This document shows, piece by piece, positions 26,082 to 38,738 of a stretch of 64,000 nt of DNA (position 1 is its first letter; each line of letters opens with the position of its first letter). Both the position numbers and the translations under genes were made by a program. Source of the DNA: Sindora glabra (lineage: Eukaryota; Streptophyta; Magnoliopsida; Fabales; Fabaceae); the NCBI GenBank assembly GCA_020226215.1, contig CM035233.1, positions 56,877,751 to 56,941,750 on the forward strand. Reading direction: 5' to 3'. Below the pieces are notes generated by a model, which was not told the DNA's origin, made no database searches, and saw only the letters and a list, made by a program, of their open reading frames with translations.

Positions 26082-29000
26082 GTCTATTTTTAAGGCTGCA
26101 ATACATTGACAAAATTAGTTTTAAGTAAGATCTATTATCAATAGAATCTTTATTCTTTTCATTTTTTTATCATTTTTGAAGAAATAATGATATAGTTTTT
26201 ATTCTAAAATTTATTATTTTTTTACTAAAATTCATAATTTCAAATAAAATTTTTTTATATTTATTTCTTCCTAAAATTTATTCGATATATTTCTTAAAAA
26301 ATACAACGGATTCAAATCCTTACCCAAAAAGCTTGGGACACATATTTGGGCATGCCCCACTTAGTATTTCGCGTCACCATATTGTATTATCAATGAGAGA
26401 ATATCTAACAACTTTAAAATTAATATAATGGATTAGCATGAAACTGTTTGATATATTAATGAATAGAAATTTGTAGTATTTTTTTAAACTACAACAATGT
26501 CTTCACATTTTCACAATTTACATTTCCTATTACTGGTTATTGTCACTCTAAATCAAATGTAAAAATAAGAATATAAGAGTAGACTCACCGTTAAGAATAA
26601 AATATATATATTAATAATTCTTATTAATAAAAAATTATTATGAAATTTTATAACGTGACAATACATCAATAATCAATAAATACTAATACAAAATTTATTT
26701 GCACTCTTCCTGGTCAAAATTAATCCATCTTCTCAACTGTTTTATATAAATACTCAATATATAATATATGATTTTAAACAATATATTTTTAATAGAAAAA
26801 GAAATAATTTACTTAATGTCCGTATTCAAAATTTTGGATCTAACTTTAGAATATGAAAAAAATAAAATTTTTAAAATAATATTGAATTTCATTATATCAT
26901 TTAAAAAGTAGATGTTAAGGTGAGGGAGTTATGGCTTACCAAAATTCTACTCAATTTCACATATTATGCTATAAATTTTACAATTTTTTTATTAATTTAT
27001 AAAAAAAATTAAATATTAATTCTCCAAAATTTGATACTGTCCTTTCATATATTGTACATTTTATAATTGATGTGCTAAATTTCATGTGTATATGAAATTT
27101 TAGTTCTGAATAAATAATTTCTTGTTCTATTATGATGAAATATTACTATAATTTATATTATTTTTAAATAAAAAATATGAAAAAGCATAATTTTTTTATA
27201 ATACTTATATATATATATCTATAAACTTGACCTTTAAGAAAAATTTTCTAGTTACGAACCTACCACTTAAGGTGTGGGTAAAAAATACGTGCTCTAGATT
27301 ATTACATATGTTATTTTTAACATTTACATGTATATTATGCATGTGAAAATAAAAATTCCAGTGTGTGTTTAAATAATAATCATTATTAATATTGGTTGCA
27401 ATATATAAAATTTAAAGAAAATAAGAATGGTGCACATGACAAATGTACTCATTAGCCTACAATGAATAAAGAAAAAGATCATTAATTTCCCTTTTGAGAT
27501 CATAGAAGAGTAATTGAAACTGCGAAGACAACTTTCCCACTCAATGAAGCATATAGTTTGAGATTTTAATTCAAACTATATATTACGACGCTTCGTTCAT
27601 ATTTCCTTGGTTTTCAAATAAATAACTCACCAAACATGTTGCTTTAGAAATTTAATTTCCTATCATTATCCGGTCCGTTGATATGGCAATTTACTACATT
27701 TCATTTTCTCTAAAATCAACTTTGTTAATTTTTTAAAAATATATATTGCAAACTGCTAATTAGTTAGATGACAACCTAACAAACCATCCTTCTTGAGTCA
27801 TTTAGAAGTTGTTAATGTCCGCACCATGAAAACGGTAAACGAATTTAAAGTGAAAAAATATTAAATACGCAGTATAATTTTGTTTTATGTGAATTTGAAT
27901 AAATGGAAGTTTATAATTTGTTTAAAAATAGAAAAAATAATTGTTTCACACGCACACACAAAAAAAAAAAAAGAAGAAAGAAACTGCTGCCGATGAGGGG
28001 GGAAAAAGAGAAGAGAAAACATATGTAAATTCTAGTATTTTACAAGATGTTAATAACTATGTTAATTTATCAACAACTTTAATTATATAATGATATTTAA
28101 TATTATCTTAAAAATTGTCTTTACAATATTTTAGGTTTTAATGAGAGCTGTTACGTATGTGTTAAAACAGTTAAATATTGTTTTTTTTTTTCTGAAAAAA
28201 AGTGATGCCAAGTTTGGAATGATGTCAAATTTGTTAGAATTATACAAAATGTTTACATAAAATATTTTGATCTGACGAATTAATTTCGGCGAATTCATAT
28301 CCTCTAAAATATAAAATATGTTCAAAAAAATAAGATAATTATAATTTTTGATAAAAATTAAATTTAAAAATATTTTATATTTATTATTATTTATAAAATT
28401 TAAAATTCTTATTTTTTTCAAAATTTATAATATTATATTTTATTCTCAAAAACGAAATCTTGCACCCTATCCTACCCTGGTGGAGCTCACTCAAACTTTC
28501 GAAGAAGTAGCCGAAAAAAGGGGAAAAAAAAGACTTCGAAAATGTACATTAAACGTGTTTTGAATCACAGAGTAGCAAACAAAGTTGGAGCAAATTATAA
28601 GATGGATTTTGTAAAAGAATAAGGACTAATAATATGTGGGAAAAATAAAAAAGGTAAATTTATGAAATTCGGATAATTCATATTACGTTAGATATCCAAA
28701 GTCAATAACCAATTCGTCCAAAAGGTTATTTTAAAATTTAATTCTCTTGATTTTATTTATGTAAATCGTGCAATTAGAAAATGAAACTTGCAAAGAAGAC
28801 CCAAATAAACTTACGGGTAAAAAAAGGAAAGAAACAACTAAGATTGTGTTTGGAAGTGACAGTTTTGGAAAAAAAATGTAATTAATTATATAAGCATTTA
28901 AAATTTGTTAACACAAATAACTTTATTTTAATAGTTAGAATAAGAATTTTAAGCATTTCGAAACTTTGGATGTGGAACTTTAATAATTTAAAATATGGAA

Positions 29001-29867
29001 TTTGAGATATCTTCTAATACTTGCAATTTAAAGAATTTTACACACTGACATGAGAATATATGAAAAATCATACTATGTATATTTGAAAACTTAATCATTA
29101 TTCAACAATATTTTGTAGGCTTAAACTCTTAAAAGTATTTCATGAAAAAGTAATATAATAAATAAATAAATATTATTTAATTCATACTATAGTTTTATCT
29201 GTATCATGAGAGCACATTGAAAAAAAAAATATGGTGCACCATTTTTACAATGGTATAAATTTACCTCGCTAAATTAACAATTATGACTTATTTAATTTTA
29301 AAATAATAGTACATTTTACTTAAAATTAACTAAATTATAATCATTAATTTAATAATATAAATGATAGATCATAAACAATTCCTCGCAAATTTAATTTGTA
29401 GCATAATCAGACAGCCAATGTGGGTACGTATATATAAAGGATGTTATAATCATCAAGTCTAAGGCAATAACTAGGATGAATTAATTGCATCAGTATATCA
29501 ATAAATCGAATCATTATATTTTATTTATTAACACCATATTATATAAATAAATGTGTAAATAAATAAAATCTAATAATTAGATTTTACGAGTACATCAATC
29601 CATAAAAATCTCCTTCTAAAATTTAATATTTCTAGTATATAGTCAATTTCTATGCAAAACTTAATAGATGATTCCTAACAACAAAACGTTAAAAGCATGA
29701 AAATAGCTATAGTGTACCTCAATAAGTAATGTATTAATATATTATTAAATCTAATTATTGATATATTATTATTTAGCATGCAAGATCTAATCCTCAAAAA
29801 AAAAATTTAATATAGGATTATATCTGATGATACATAGACACACAGTATCAAGTCTCTTCCTACTACC

Positions 29868-30136
29868 TCAAGTTTAGGTAGTATATATTCATACAACTAA
29901 TTGCAAATTTTACGAGACTTTCTCATAAAACTTATAACATTTTGCATAAAATGTGTCATTTTCGTAATAGCATGAGTTATATTCATACAACTATCTCAAG
30001 TTTAGGAAGAGACTAATTGCGGGTTTAGGTAATATATATTCATACAATTAATTGCAAGTTTGATGAGACTTTCTTAAAAAACTCAATACATTTTACATAA
30101 AATATGTCATTTTTCATAATAACATGAGTTATTGGG
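29868..30136. repeat. Imperfect tandem duplication, 150-bp period
   Basis: The block beginning TTTAGGTAGTATATATTCAT at 29873 recurs at 30023 (TTTAGGTAATATATATTCAT). It is followed in both copies by a GAGACTTTCT block and by CATAAAAT.TGTCATTTT and GCATGAGTTAT-like sequence. Confidence 0.75.
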
Positions 30137-31045
30137 AAAATAACATTTTACATAAATTTGTAATTTTTTATAAGATTTTGTAATTTTTTAATTTGTAATA
30201 TCAAAATTTTAGGAATTGTTGCAAAATTTTGTAAACAAAATTACAAATTTTATGCAAAATGTTATAAATTTTATGATCAAACTTACAAGGTTATCTGCAC
30301 CACAACTTGGAGAAGAATGCCTCGCATCAATTATATATTAGTACTAAACTAATATAATAAATAAAAGATAAAATTTAGATAAAATTTCCTCCGTGCTCAT
30401 TATGAAATTCTTAATTATAATTTTATATTAATATTATTTTTTAATTAATTAATAATTATATTTATTAAATTATAATTATTAATTCTAAATTAAAAAAATG
30501 ACACACATATAAAATTATAATCGGAAACTTCATAGTAAACACATATAGAATTTCATTAAATTTTCTCTATAGATAAATTAACAGTTCAATTATTGAATTT
30601 ATATAAATTGAATCTTCATGATAAAACTTTTATTAATAAAGTATTTTTGTCCTGAAATTTGTATAACATAAAATTTGTCAAAAGGATAGAATTAAAATAT
30701 TAAAATAAATTTAATTAAATTCATACATTTTAAATTTTATTTATTTTGATGGAAGATATCCTTCGAATATAATTATAAATTTATAAAATAATGAAAAATA
30801 TTTTATATATTTTATATTAAACATGAAAAATTTAGTGATTAAAAACATTTTTTTATTATTATGATTTTTGATAATACAAAAAGAAAGATAATATATTATT
30901 TCTTTATGTATATAGAAATATACGAAATTTTTGTACCAAAAATCTCTTCCAAAACAAACCAGCCTAAGTCTTTGATAAATTTCAATCCAAACATAACCAA
31001 GGCTAGGCAAACGAGGCCATATCAGTGTATCCTAACCTCCTAGAC

Positions 31046-31063
31046 TTAAGGGTCGTTTAGTTC
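31046..31063. repeat. TTA target site and left TIR
   Basis: TTA (31046-31048), A, then GGGTCGTTTAGTTC. This is the typical GGG...GTTTGGTT-like start of plant PIF/Harbinger elements. Confidence 0.65.
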
Positions 31064-31329
31064 ATACGGGAATTAAGTTCCCATGGGAAATGGAATTTCA
31101 TAGGAAGTTGATTTCCCATATGAACTTCCTGGGAAAATCCCAAATTTTGTTTGGTTGACATGGAGCAAGTCACACTCCCCAATAAATAAATTTCTATATT
31201 TTTATTTGGTTCAACTTTGTATTTCCTAAGAAATAATAATGAAATGATCATAATAACCTTCAAAGTAATATATTAATAGATATTACTTGATTTCATTTTT
31301 TTATGTGAAAAATGAGGGTCCCAAGTGTT

Positions 31330-31830
31330 ATTACTGTTCTCCGAGACTGGAAAATGAAAGGACATGATATCGAAGTGACAAAATGCAATAGCCTGAATAC
31401 GAAACGACGCACGCGATGGGCATTCCGAGGGGTACAAAAAGGCCGAAACAGTAACAACACTTCGCAATTTCATCTTAAAGCGTAGTACCAGTGAACTTAA
31501 GATGCAAGAAGACCCCGTGCAAATCGTCACTAAATACAACAAGAAAAGACTCTAACGACCCTGAACAACCGGATAACATCATTTCTCGACATCGGAAGCT
31601 TAAAACAAGTTCAAACAGTAACTCCGTACAATGGGTCGTCCACAGATACACCCACCTCCTTCTTAGCATTAACTCTAGTACAGACATTATACTTCAGTTA
31701 ACTTAAAGGAAAATGTTACAGTTTCCTTGGATTTGTGTTCCTATGTAAGTTCAAGGGAAACCCTAGAAGTTAGTTCGACCACAGTATACCAAATATTTTA
31801 TTGCATGTTACTGTCACTCCACATAATATA
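31330..31830. repeat. Isolated half-sites of the hairpin motif in the left subterminal region
   Basis: TTATTACTGTTCTCC lies near 31328 and GAAACAGTAAC at 31445-31455, an inverted pair about 110 bp apart. AAACAGTAAC is at 31614-31623, GTTACAGTTTCC near 31714 and GTTACTGTCAC near 31807. These are unpaired or widely spaced arms of the dyad found in the arrays. I see no gene in 31064-32000. Confidence 0.5.
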
Positions 31831-32011
31831 TGTTTGTATGAGAAACAGAAAAATGGCACCGTGCATATTTCATTATCTTTTTAGCATTCTGTTAACATAA
31901 AAATAAATGGACATTAGGGAGTCATTTGATGCCTAAAAGTAAAGTGCTTTTCCATCGACATTGCCTTTAATCATGCTTGATTTGTAAGTTTATTACCACA
32001 ATTTGGTGGGT

Positions 32012-33153
32012 GTTACTGTTCTCAACGAAATAGTAACATCTTGTTTCATTAGTCTTTGATAGGGAAAACACCTTGATTTTGTCAAGGTTTTCTGTTTAGT
32101 CACGTATCATCTTATCTATATCTTGTATTTTTAGGCTGACATCTCTATTTGCGGACCAAACATAACCATGTCACTATGATAGAGTTTCATAAAATAGTTA
32201 TATCTCAATTCTTGACTCATGTTACTATTTCTCGGTGAAACAGAAACACACCACTATCACGAGGTTGCATTGTCAATTATACCGCATTTTGTCTGCTCAT
32301 GGTTGTTTTTGCTCGTTGTTAACACAGTAGAGCTTTGTTAAACATGCATATCTTATTTTTTGATTCATGTTACAGTTTCTTGATGGAACAGTAATACATT
32401 ATTTCTCATAAATTACACTGTTAATCATACCTTATTTTGTCAACTTATGTTCCTTTTGCTTATTATCAATGCAGTAGAGATTCATAAAACAATTATATCT
32501 CAAATCTTGGTTCATGTTACTGTTTTTTGGTGAAATAGTAACACATAATTTCTTCGAAGCTCCGCCGTTAATCATGCCTCATCTTGTCAACTTATGTTCC
32601 TTGTGCTCGTTATCAACGCAGTAGAAATTCGTAAAATAGTTATATCTCAAATCTTAGTTCATGTTACTGTTTCTTAGTGAAACAGTAACACATCTCTACC
32701 ACGAGGTTGCATTGTTAGTCATACCTCATATTGTCTACTTGTGCATGTTTTTGTTCTTTTTTAACATAGTAAAGTGTTGTCAAACACGCATATCTCATTT
32801 TTCTGGTTCATGTTATTGTTTCTTAATGAAACAGTAACACATAGTTTCTTGAAAGTTCCACTGTTAATCACCCCTCATCTTCTCAACTTATGTTCCTATT
32901 GCTCGTTATCAACGCAATAGAGATTTGTAAGACAGTTATATATCGGTTCTTGGCTCATGTTACTGTTTCTCGGTGAAATAGAAACATACCACTACCATGA
33001 GGTTGCATTTTTATTTATACTTCATAGAGTAGTGCTTATACATGTTTTTGCTCGTTGTTCATGTTTTTGCTTATTATTTGTTCAGTAAAGTTTTGTTAAA
33101 CATGTATATCTTATTTTTTCTAGTGTGTTACTATTTCTTGATGAAACAGTAAC
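32012..33153. repeat. Hairpin array, left-hand type (147-bp period)
   Basis: Eight dyads, each 27 bp, have the consensus GTTACTGTTTC, a 5-base loop, and GAAACAGTAAC. They begin at 32012, 32221, 32369, 32516, 32663, 32812, 32959 and 33127. The intervals are 209, 148, 147, 147, 149, 147 and 168 bp. The 120 bp between dyads is only partly conserved (GAGGTTGCATTGTTA, CTCATCTTGTCAACTTATG, GCTCGTTATCAACGCAGTAGA). The array ends about 100 bp before the ULP1-like coding sequence, so it sits in its promoter or leader. Confidence 0.92.
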
Positions 33154-33584
33154 ACACTAAAAAGAATTGGAAGTTACATTATTAATCATACCTTATTTTA
33201 TCTATTTATGCATGATTTAACGCTTGATTTGACATTTACTTGAACAAAAAGGCACTAAAGCACCCATACAAGCAGAAGATTCTGAAGAAGAAACCTAAAA
33301 ATTTCAGCAATACAGGTCCAATCTGTTGGCATACATAAGCCAGGTTGATCAGCTTCAATTCAATGACAGACGCACAATGGTGTTGCGACACAACCCATTT
33401 TGGGTCCTAATAAATACAATAATAATAAAGGAACTAAATCGCAGCATGTGTCGGAAGAGTGATGTTGAAATTCAGTCCATAATTGCTACCTTCTCAAACA
33501 AGAATAATCATTTCAATATCGGGGGCGAACATCTCAGAATAACACCAACATCAGTGAAGCTGATCTTTGGAATAAGGGATGAAG

Positions 33585-35247
33585 TGTTGGTGTGTGTCCT
33601 AGGAACCAATCATATAGATTATTGAAATAATACACAATGTATTATGTCTTATTTTAGATAATTTAATTGTTATATTTTGTTCTCATAATTTTATTATTAT
33701 TTTGCGCGATTTATAACTTAATATAATAATTATCCTTAGAATAGCTTCGCTATTTCTAAAATGCTCCTACTCAAGTATTATTATGAAAAGGATAGTAATA
33801 ATACATTGAGACTAGCATGTATAGTGACTGATGATTATGAATCATGGATATGTGATATCAAGTCAATACGTAAGTACATTACTAGTGAACAATGTACTGG
33901 ACTGACCCACTATGAGAATATTGTACGGATAGACGTGTCATAAGTTATTCTCATATGATCACAAATATATATAAACCTTTGACCTGAAGTCACTACGGTT
34001 CCCTACATGAGGAATTATTCACTTTAATATTGTTCTATGTCACCTTTAATCAAGATGACAAGTAGGGCATTGATTGGGTGTGTCATAAATCGTGCAGAGG
34101 GAAGTGAGTGATGTAGATGAGATTTTGTTACTCTTGTATAAAAGAGAAATATCCTTGGGCCCCTTGATTGAGTGAGACTTAGAAATGCATGACCATGCTC
34201 AATTGAATTAATATGTGATATTAATCATTTATTTTAAGTCTACTCAGTATCAAGAAATATAAATTGAACATTGACGAGGATGACACATTCCATGCCTCCA
34301 ATTCAATTTGGATATAATTACAAAAGGGATTATGATGCAAAACGTTGATCATGTATTAAGTGGATGTCGAATCACAGACATTCTTACTACTTGAGAGGCA
34401 GTGATGTATTGTTAGATACCGCTCACTGTCTATAACTCAATAATAAGTCATTGTCAACGTAGTAAGAACCTACAGGGTCACACAAAAGGAGTAGGAATAA
34501 GACAATAATTAATTAGACTTTAATTATATTAATATCCAATTAATTGGACTTATTTTCGTGCATATATATATATATATTATTAAGAATAATAATGTGTTAT
34601 TCGCGTAATATATATATAATATTATGTGATATTAAAGTAATATCAAATAATTACGTTATCAGATATTAGATAAATATATTATGAGATAATATTATTTGGA
34701 TATTTGATAACTATATACAATTATCTAATAATTAAGATATTTATATTATGAGATAATATTATTATCTAATATTAAATAATTAATAGATAAGTCCTATCTC
34801 TCCCCATTATCTCTAGGATAAGGATAAGATGAGTTGTTAAATGTAATTAAGATTTTGGAAGCATTATCCTAGTAGGATTAGGATTGTGGCTTGCTAAAGT
34901 TCTATAAAAAGGGGCTTAAGGGCAGCACATGAATGACACGCTCAAAACTTCCATACAAATCTTAAATCACTTAAAAATATCCAATCCTAATTCCTAGAGA
35001 GAAAAATGCATCCTAGCAGATTCATGGAGGGTGAGAGGTCGTTGTTCACTCCATGTGAATACCGTAGAGACGTTGTACCATTTAGCCGGCGTTTGATTCA
35101 TCCACTCTCAAGTTTTGATCAGTAGAAACATGAGTGCCCAATAGGTAAAACCCTAATAATTGATTTATGCTTTTTACATGGATCCTAGGTAGAATTCGGA
35201 TCAAAATTTTAAAATTCCGCTGTATGTAATAATCTGAATTCCTAACA
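33585..35247 (+). mobile_element. Solo LTR inserted in the ULP1-like ORF
   Basis: The 1663-bp insert starts TGTTGGTGTGTGTCC and ends CCTAACA (TG...CA). It is flanked by TGAAG (33580-33584) and TGGAG (35248-35252), a 5-bp duplication with one mismatch. Removing the insert rejoins the ULP1-like reading frame (...FGIRD to GDQPIQ...). A TATA-like CTATAAAAAGG at 34902 indicates plus orientation. There is no internal coding sequence, so this is a solo LTR. The start and overall look resemble plant copia LTRs. Confidence 0.8.
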
Positions 35248-35738
35248 TGGAGACCAGCCCATCCAGATAACATCTGGCAAAAGGCCACGGTCAGACTTCG
35301 ATACAAGGTGTTTCCGTGGCAAAGCACGGATGAGTAAACCAATGATATTCAACGCACTCGAAAGAGCAGTGCGAGGAACATCGGAGATTGATGTGCATGA
35401 TATCTCTCGTCTTATAACAATGATGCTTCTAGTCACCCTCTTTGTACCAAACAGGGCCTACACATTAGGCTGATCATATATCAAATATGTAGAGGAAGTA
35501 GATGCAATAACATAATATGGGTGATTACAACATATTCACGACCAACTAATGAATTTTCTCAAAAAGGACAGCACCTCTAATGTAACCAGCTGTGTTATGC
35601 TATTGCCAGTAAGTTAAAGATGTCAAAACTCCTTTTTACTTTATGTCACTATCTTTTATATTGTCTTCATTCATTTCCATTTATTTAAGTGAATGTTTCT
35701 GTCTCCTTTTTGTATGTTTGTCGGCACTCTTGGTTCAT

Positions 35739-36395
35739 GTTACTGTTTTCGACCAAAAATAGTAACATGTCCTTGCTTTGTCTGTAAATGGTAACCTAAA
35801 GTTTTATGCCATTCTGGTTGTTAATGTGATTTCACTTAATAGTTATTTTTGAGTTTTTCTTTCATGTTGATGACTGCGTACAAGAATAACTTGTTTACCT
35901 CCAGTTTTTTTGCGTCTTTTATTATTCTGTCCTTAAATGCAACCTCTAAAGGAAACTAACGTGATAAAATGAACAATTTATTATTGACAATATTGGCTGT
36001 GTGAGATTACAAGCTTGCTGAACGGGCATCACATCGAAAGAGTTCCAAGATGCCTCAAATGGGACCTAAAGCTCTTCACACGCTAACTAAGGGATTAATT
36101 TATCAGCCAGCTTTAAGTAACCGTATGAAACTGTTAACTTATTATGAAGCTCGATACATGTCAGTATAAGAAAACATGTTACTATCTATTTCCATGAAAA
36201 ACAGTAACATTAAACAAGATGTTACTGTTTCTACGTGAAACAGTAACAGGTCCTTCTCTCCAGGTTTCTATTATTAATTTGATCCTCATTCCAGCAATTT
36301 ACTTTGTTTTGTGAATGGTGTTGTTGTTTCATAACAAACAGAAGCATGCCATAGTTGCAATGTAACATGTTACTATATTTTCTAAAAATAGTAAA
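35739..36395. repeat. Hairpin dyads inside ULP1-like gene introns (group 1)
   Basis: Dyads begin at 35739 (28 bp), 36178 (31 bp, longer loop), 36221 (27 bp, arms GTTACTGTTTC/GAAACAGTAAC perfect) and 36369 (imperfect). They lie between coding exons and not inside them. A further half-site, AAAACAGTAAT, is near 36480. Confidence 0.85.
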
Positions 36396-37868
36396 TGCGC
36401 CTTTTATCAGTTTTAACAGTTAGTAATATTCGATTTGTTAATTTTTCCCTTCATTGACCTTGTGTTAAGGTTTCCACGTAAAACAGTAATATATCGTGGG
36501 GTTCTACTGAACTGGAGTGGAAACAGAAACATCTTTTAATTCTAATTTCTTTCTATTAACCATACATTATTTTATACATTTAATGTGCTTCGTAGTTAAT
36601 AATTTACCAATAATTATTGTTATGCTATAACTTTGTCCTTTATTTTCATCTTTCTGTTTCTCACTGAAATAGTAACATGCTGACTTACCACACTAATAGT
36701 GAAAACACTCTTATGTTTTAGGTCATAAACAGAGAAATTGAGCTCACAGTACAAGAATATGACCTTCTCTACATAGTTGAAACAAATCTACAGTTAATTG
36801 AATTTATTGACAAAACAAAATCACAGAACACACCCTCCCAATAGGAGGATTCGGGAGGTGATATTGAGACAGCATTGGCCCAGTACGTGATTCAACCACG
36901 AGCAACAAAGCTAGACCAGTTTGTCGATATTGTACTGTCTCACAAAGAGCAACATCAACAAGACAATGATGAAGTCCTATGGCTTAGGGATCAACTCTTC
37001 AGTGCAAATACAAAAATACTCAAACTGAACGATGAATTGACATCCCTCACTGAGAAACTTCAGACATCAGAACAACAGACACAATAAAATGCAGAGATAA
37101 TAGCAAAACTCAAATACGATAACGCACAACTACAGGAGCAACTGTCTACTGCAACAAGTGAGGCAGAAAACTTCAGGGCGGTCAACGATAGTTTGGAAAA
37201 TCAGAATAAACAACTCAATGCACGACTATCAAAACAAATTGTGCAGGTGGTTGAACAAGATGAGGTAGAAACCACCGAAGCTGATGAACAAGATAAAAAT
37301 GAGGAAAAACAGCATTCGATGATAGCGAATATTAAAAAGAAAACAAGAAAAATAAAATGGGATGAAGAGTTCACATACTCGGGGCCAGTGAAAAAATGTA
37401 CAAGACAAACAGATGCACGATAACAGACAACAATTGCTGAAGAGGTTTATGGGTAGAGCAAAAAGGCCCCTGTTATAATTAAAGAGGATACACCAGCAGA
37501 TAAAACTAAGAAAAAGCAAACTCATAAGGCAACGAATACTACAAAGTTGCCAGCTGCAAAATACCTGACCTAAGATGTCAAGAATAAGATGGTACAAATA
37601 AAATTGGTAGGAGACCCACAGTAAGTTATGTCCTGTTTTCTTCTCAATTCTTTGTATTTACTAGAAAATATTGCCTATCATTTCATCTCATCCCAATGCC
37701 AAATCACCATATGCAGTATTTTTGTCTGGTTAATCTCCCAGCAAGATTTGTTCATAACTTTTGAGGAGTTGGTGGGAGTAATCAAGGAGAAGTCAATCAC
37801 GAACAATGTATGTATCATCTGATCATTTAAAGGCATTATTATTTTGTTTTCTTCCATTCTCTAGCTAT

Positions 37869-38738
37869 GTTACTATTTCTTCTCAAAACAATAACAAGAA
37901 CTTACTAAGTCTATTCGGGTTTAAAAAGTATGGTACTATTGTGTAGAGTGCAAACAGTTAGATATAATTATTCTTTCTGTTACAAATGCTGGATTCTTGT
38001 GCTACTGTTCGGAGTTTGCCGCCCTTATCAATCATCTAATAAGAACTAAATAATTAATGCAGATCATAGATGGTCATGCCTACACTCTGAGCTTAGCTTC
38101 CACGAACAGTAAAAGGAAGATATTTGCATTCGACAGCTGCTGCTGGGTAAGATCCTGAATCCATTTCCCAAATATGAATTACAGAAGACAGTATTGATAC
38201 TGACTTGGGTTAAAACTATATTGACAGTCTTACATTGTGAGCGACACCAAGTTACTGTAGGAAGCCAGGCAGTTCAAATTTGATGCATATATATATTCCC
38301 AATGAACTCCACAGGCGTGAATGACTTCAGAAACCCCAACCACTTCACACTTCTTGTCCTAGATAATAAAGAGTGCAAATGGACACACTACAACTTGCTG
38401 CGGCCGAGAAAAGAGGGGGCACCAGATCCATACTTTTGTGATGTCATGATAGTGGTGAGTGATATTAAATACTATGATAGAATAGCAAGTGCTATTACTT
38501 TTGATTTGACTGAAGTTGCATTGCTAGCCACATTCTTGAACCTTTTACCTTGTTATCTTATTGATGTTACTCTTTCTATTAGAGACAGTAACATATCATA
38601 TTCACAACAAGACAACGTCGTATCTCTCGTATGTAGTTTATAGCATAGTTTTCCGTTGGAGAAAACATGTCAAGTGTGATGCTATTAGATGATAAACTGT
38701 TATTCATTAATGTTTCTGTTTCTTGTCAAAATAGTAAC
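37869..38738. repeat. Hairpin dyads inside ULP1-like gene introns (group 2)
   Basis: Dyads begin at 37869 (right arm AAAACAATAAC), 38576 (arms GTTACTCTTTC and GAGACAGTAAC) and 38712 (GTTTCTGTTTC left arm, AAAATAGTAAC right arm). The first lies in an intron, and the last two follow the GTGAGT donor near 38456. The 38576 dyad carries matched changes in both arms: C in the left arm opposite G in the right arm keeps one pair. Confidence 0.8.

Larger units (their letters stand above)
19791..31045. other. AT-rich intergenic region without a supported gene
   Basis: Both strands hold only short, low-complexity open frames. GC-richer islands at about 20540-20830, 22480-22700, 23400-23800, 25790-25920 and 27470-27700 show no domain I can name. 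The minus-strand frame at 20440-20772 is largely a lysine run from a poly(T) tract and is not persuasive as a gene. Small repeats inside the region are listed separately. Confidence 0.6.

Noticed and set aside
28131..28563. Opposed AT-rich frames
   Set aside because: They consist mainly of I/N/K/F/L codons expected by chance in such AT-rich DNA.
32012..33153. CRISPR-like array (regular short palindromic repeats)
   Set aside because: The intervening segments are about 120 bp and related to each other, the host is a plant, and the repeats sit in a transposon with no cas genes.
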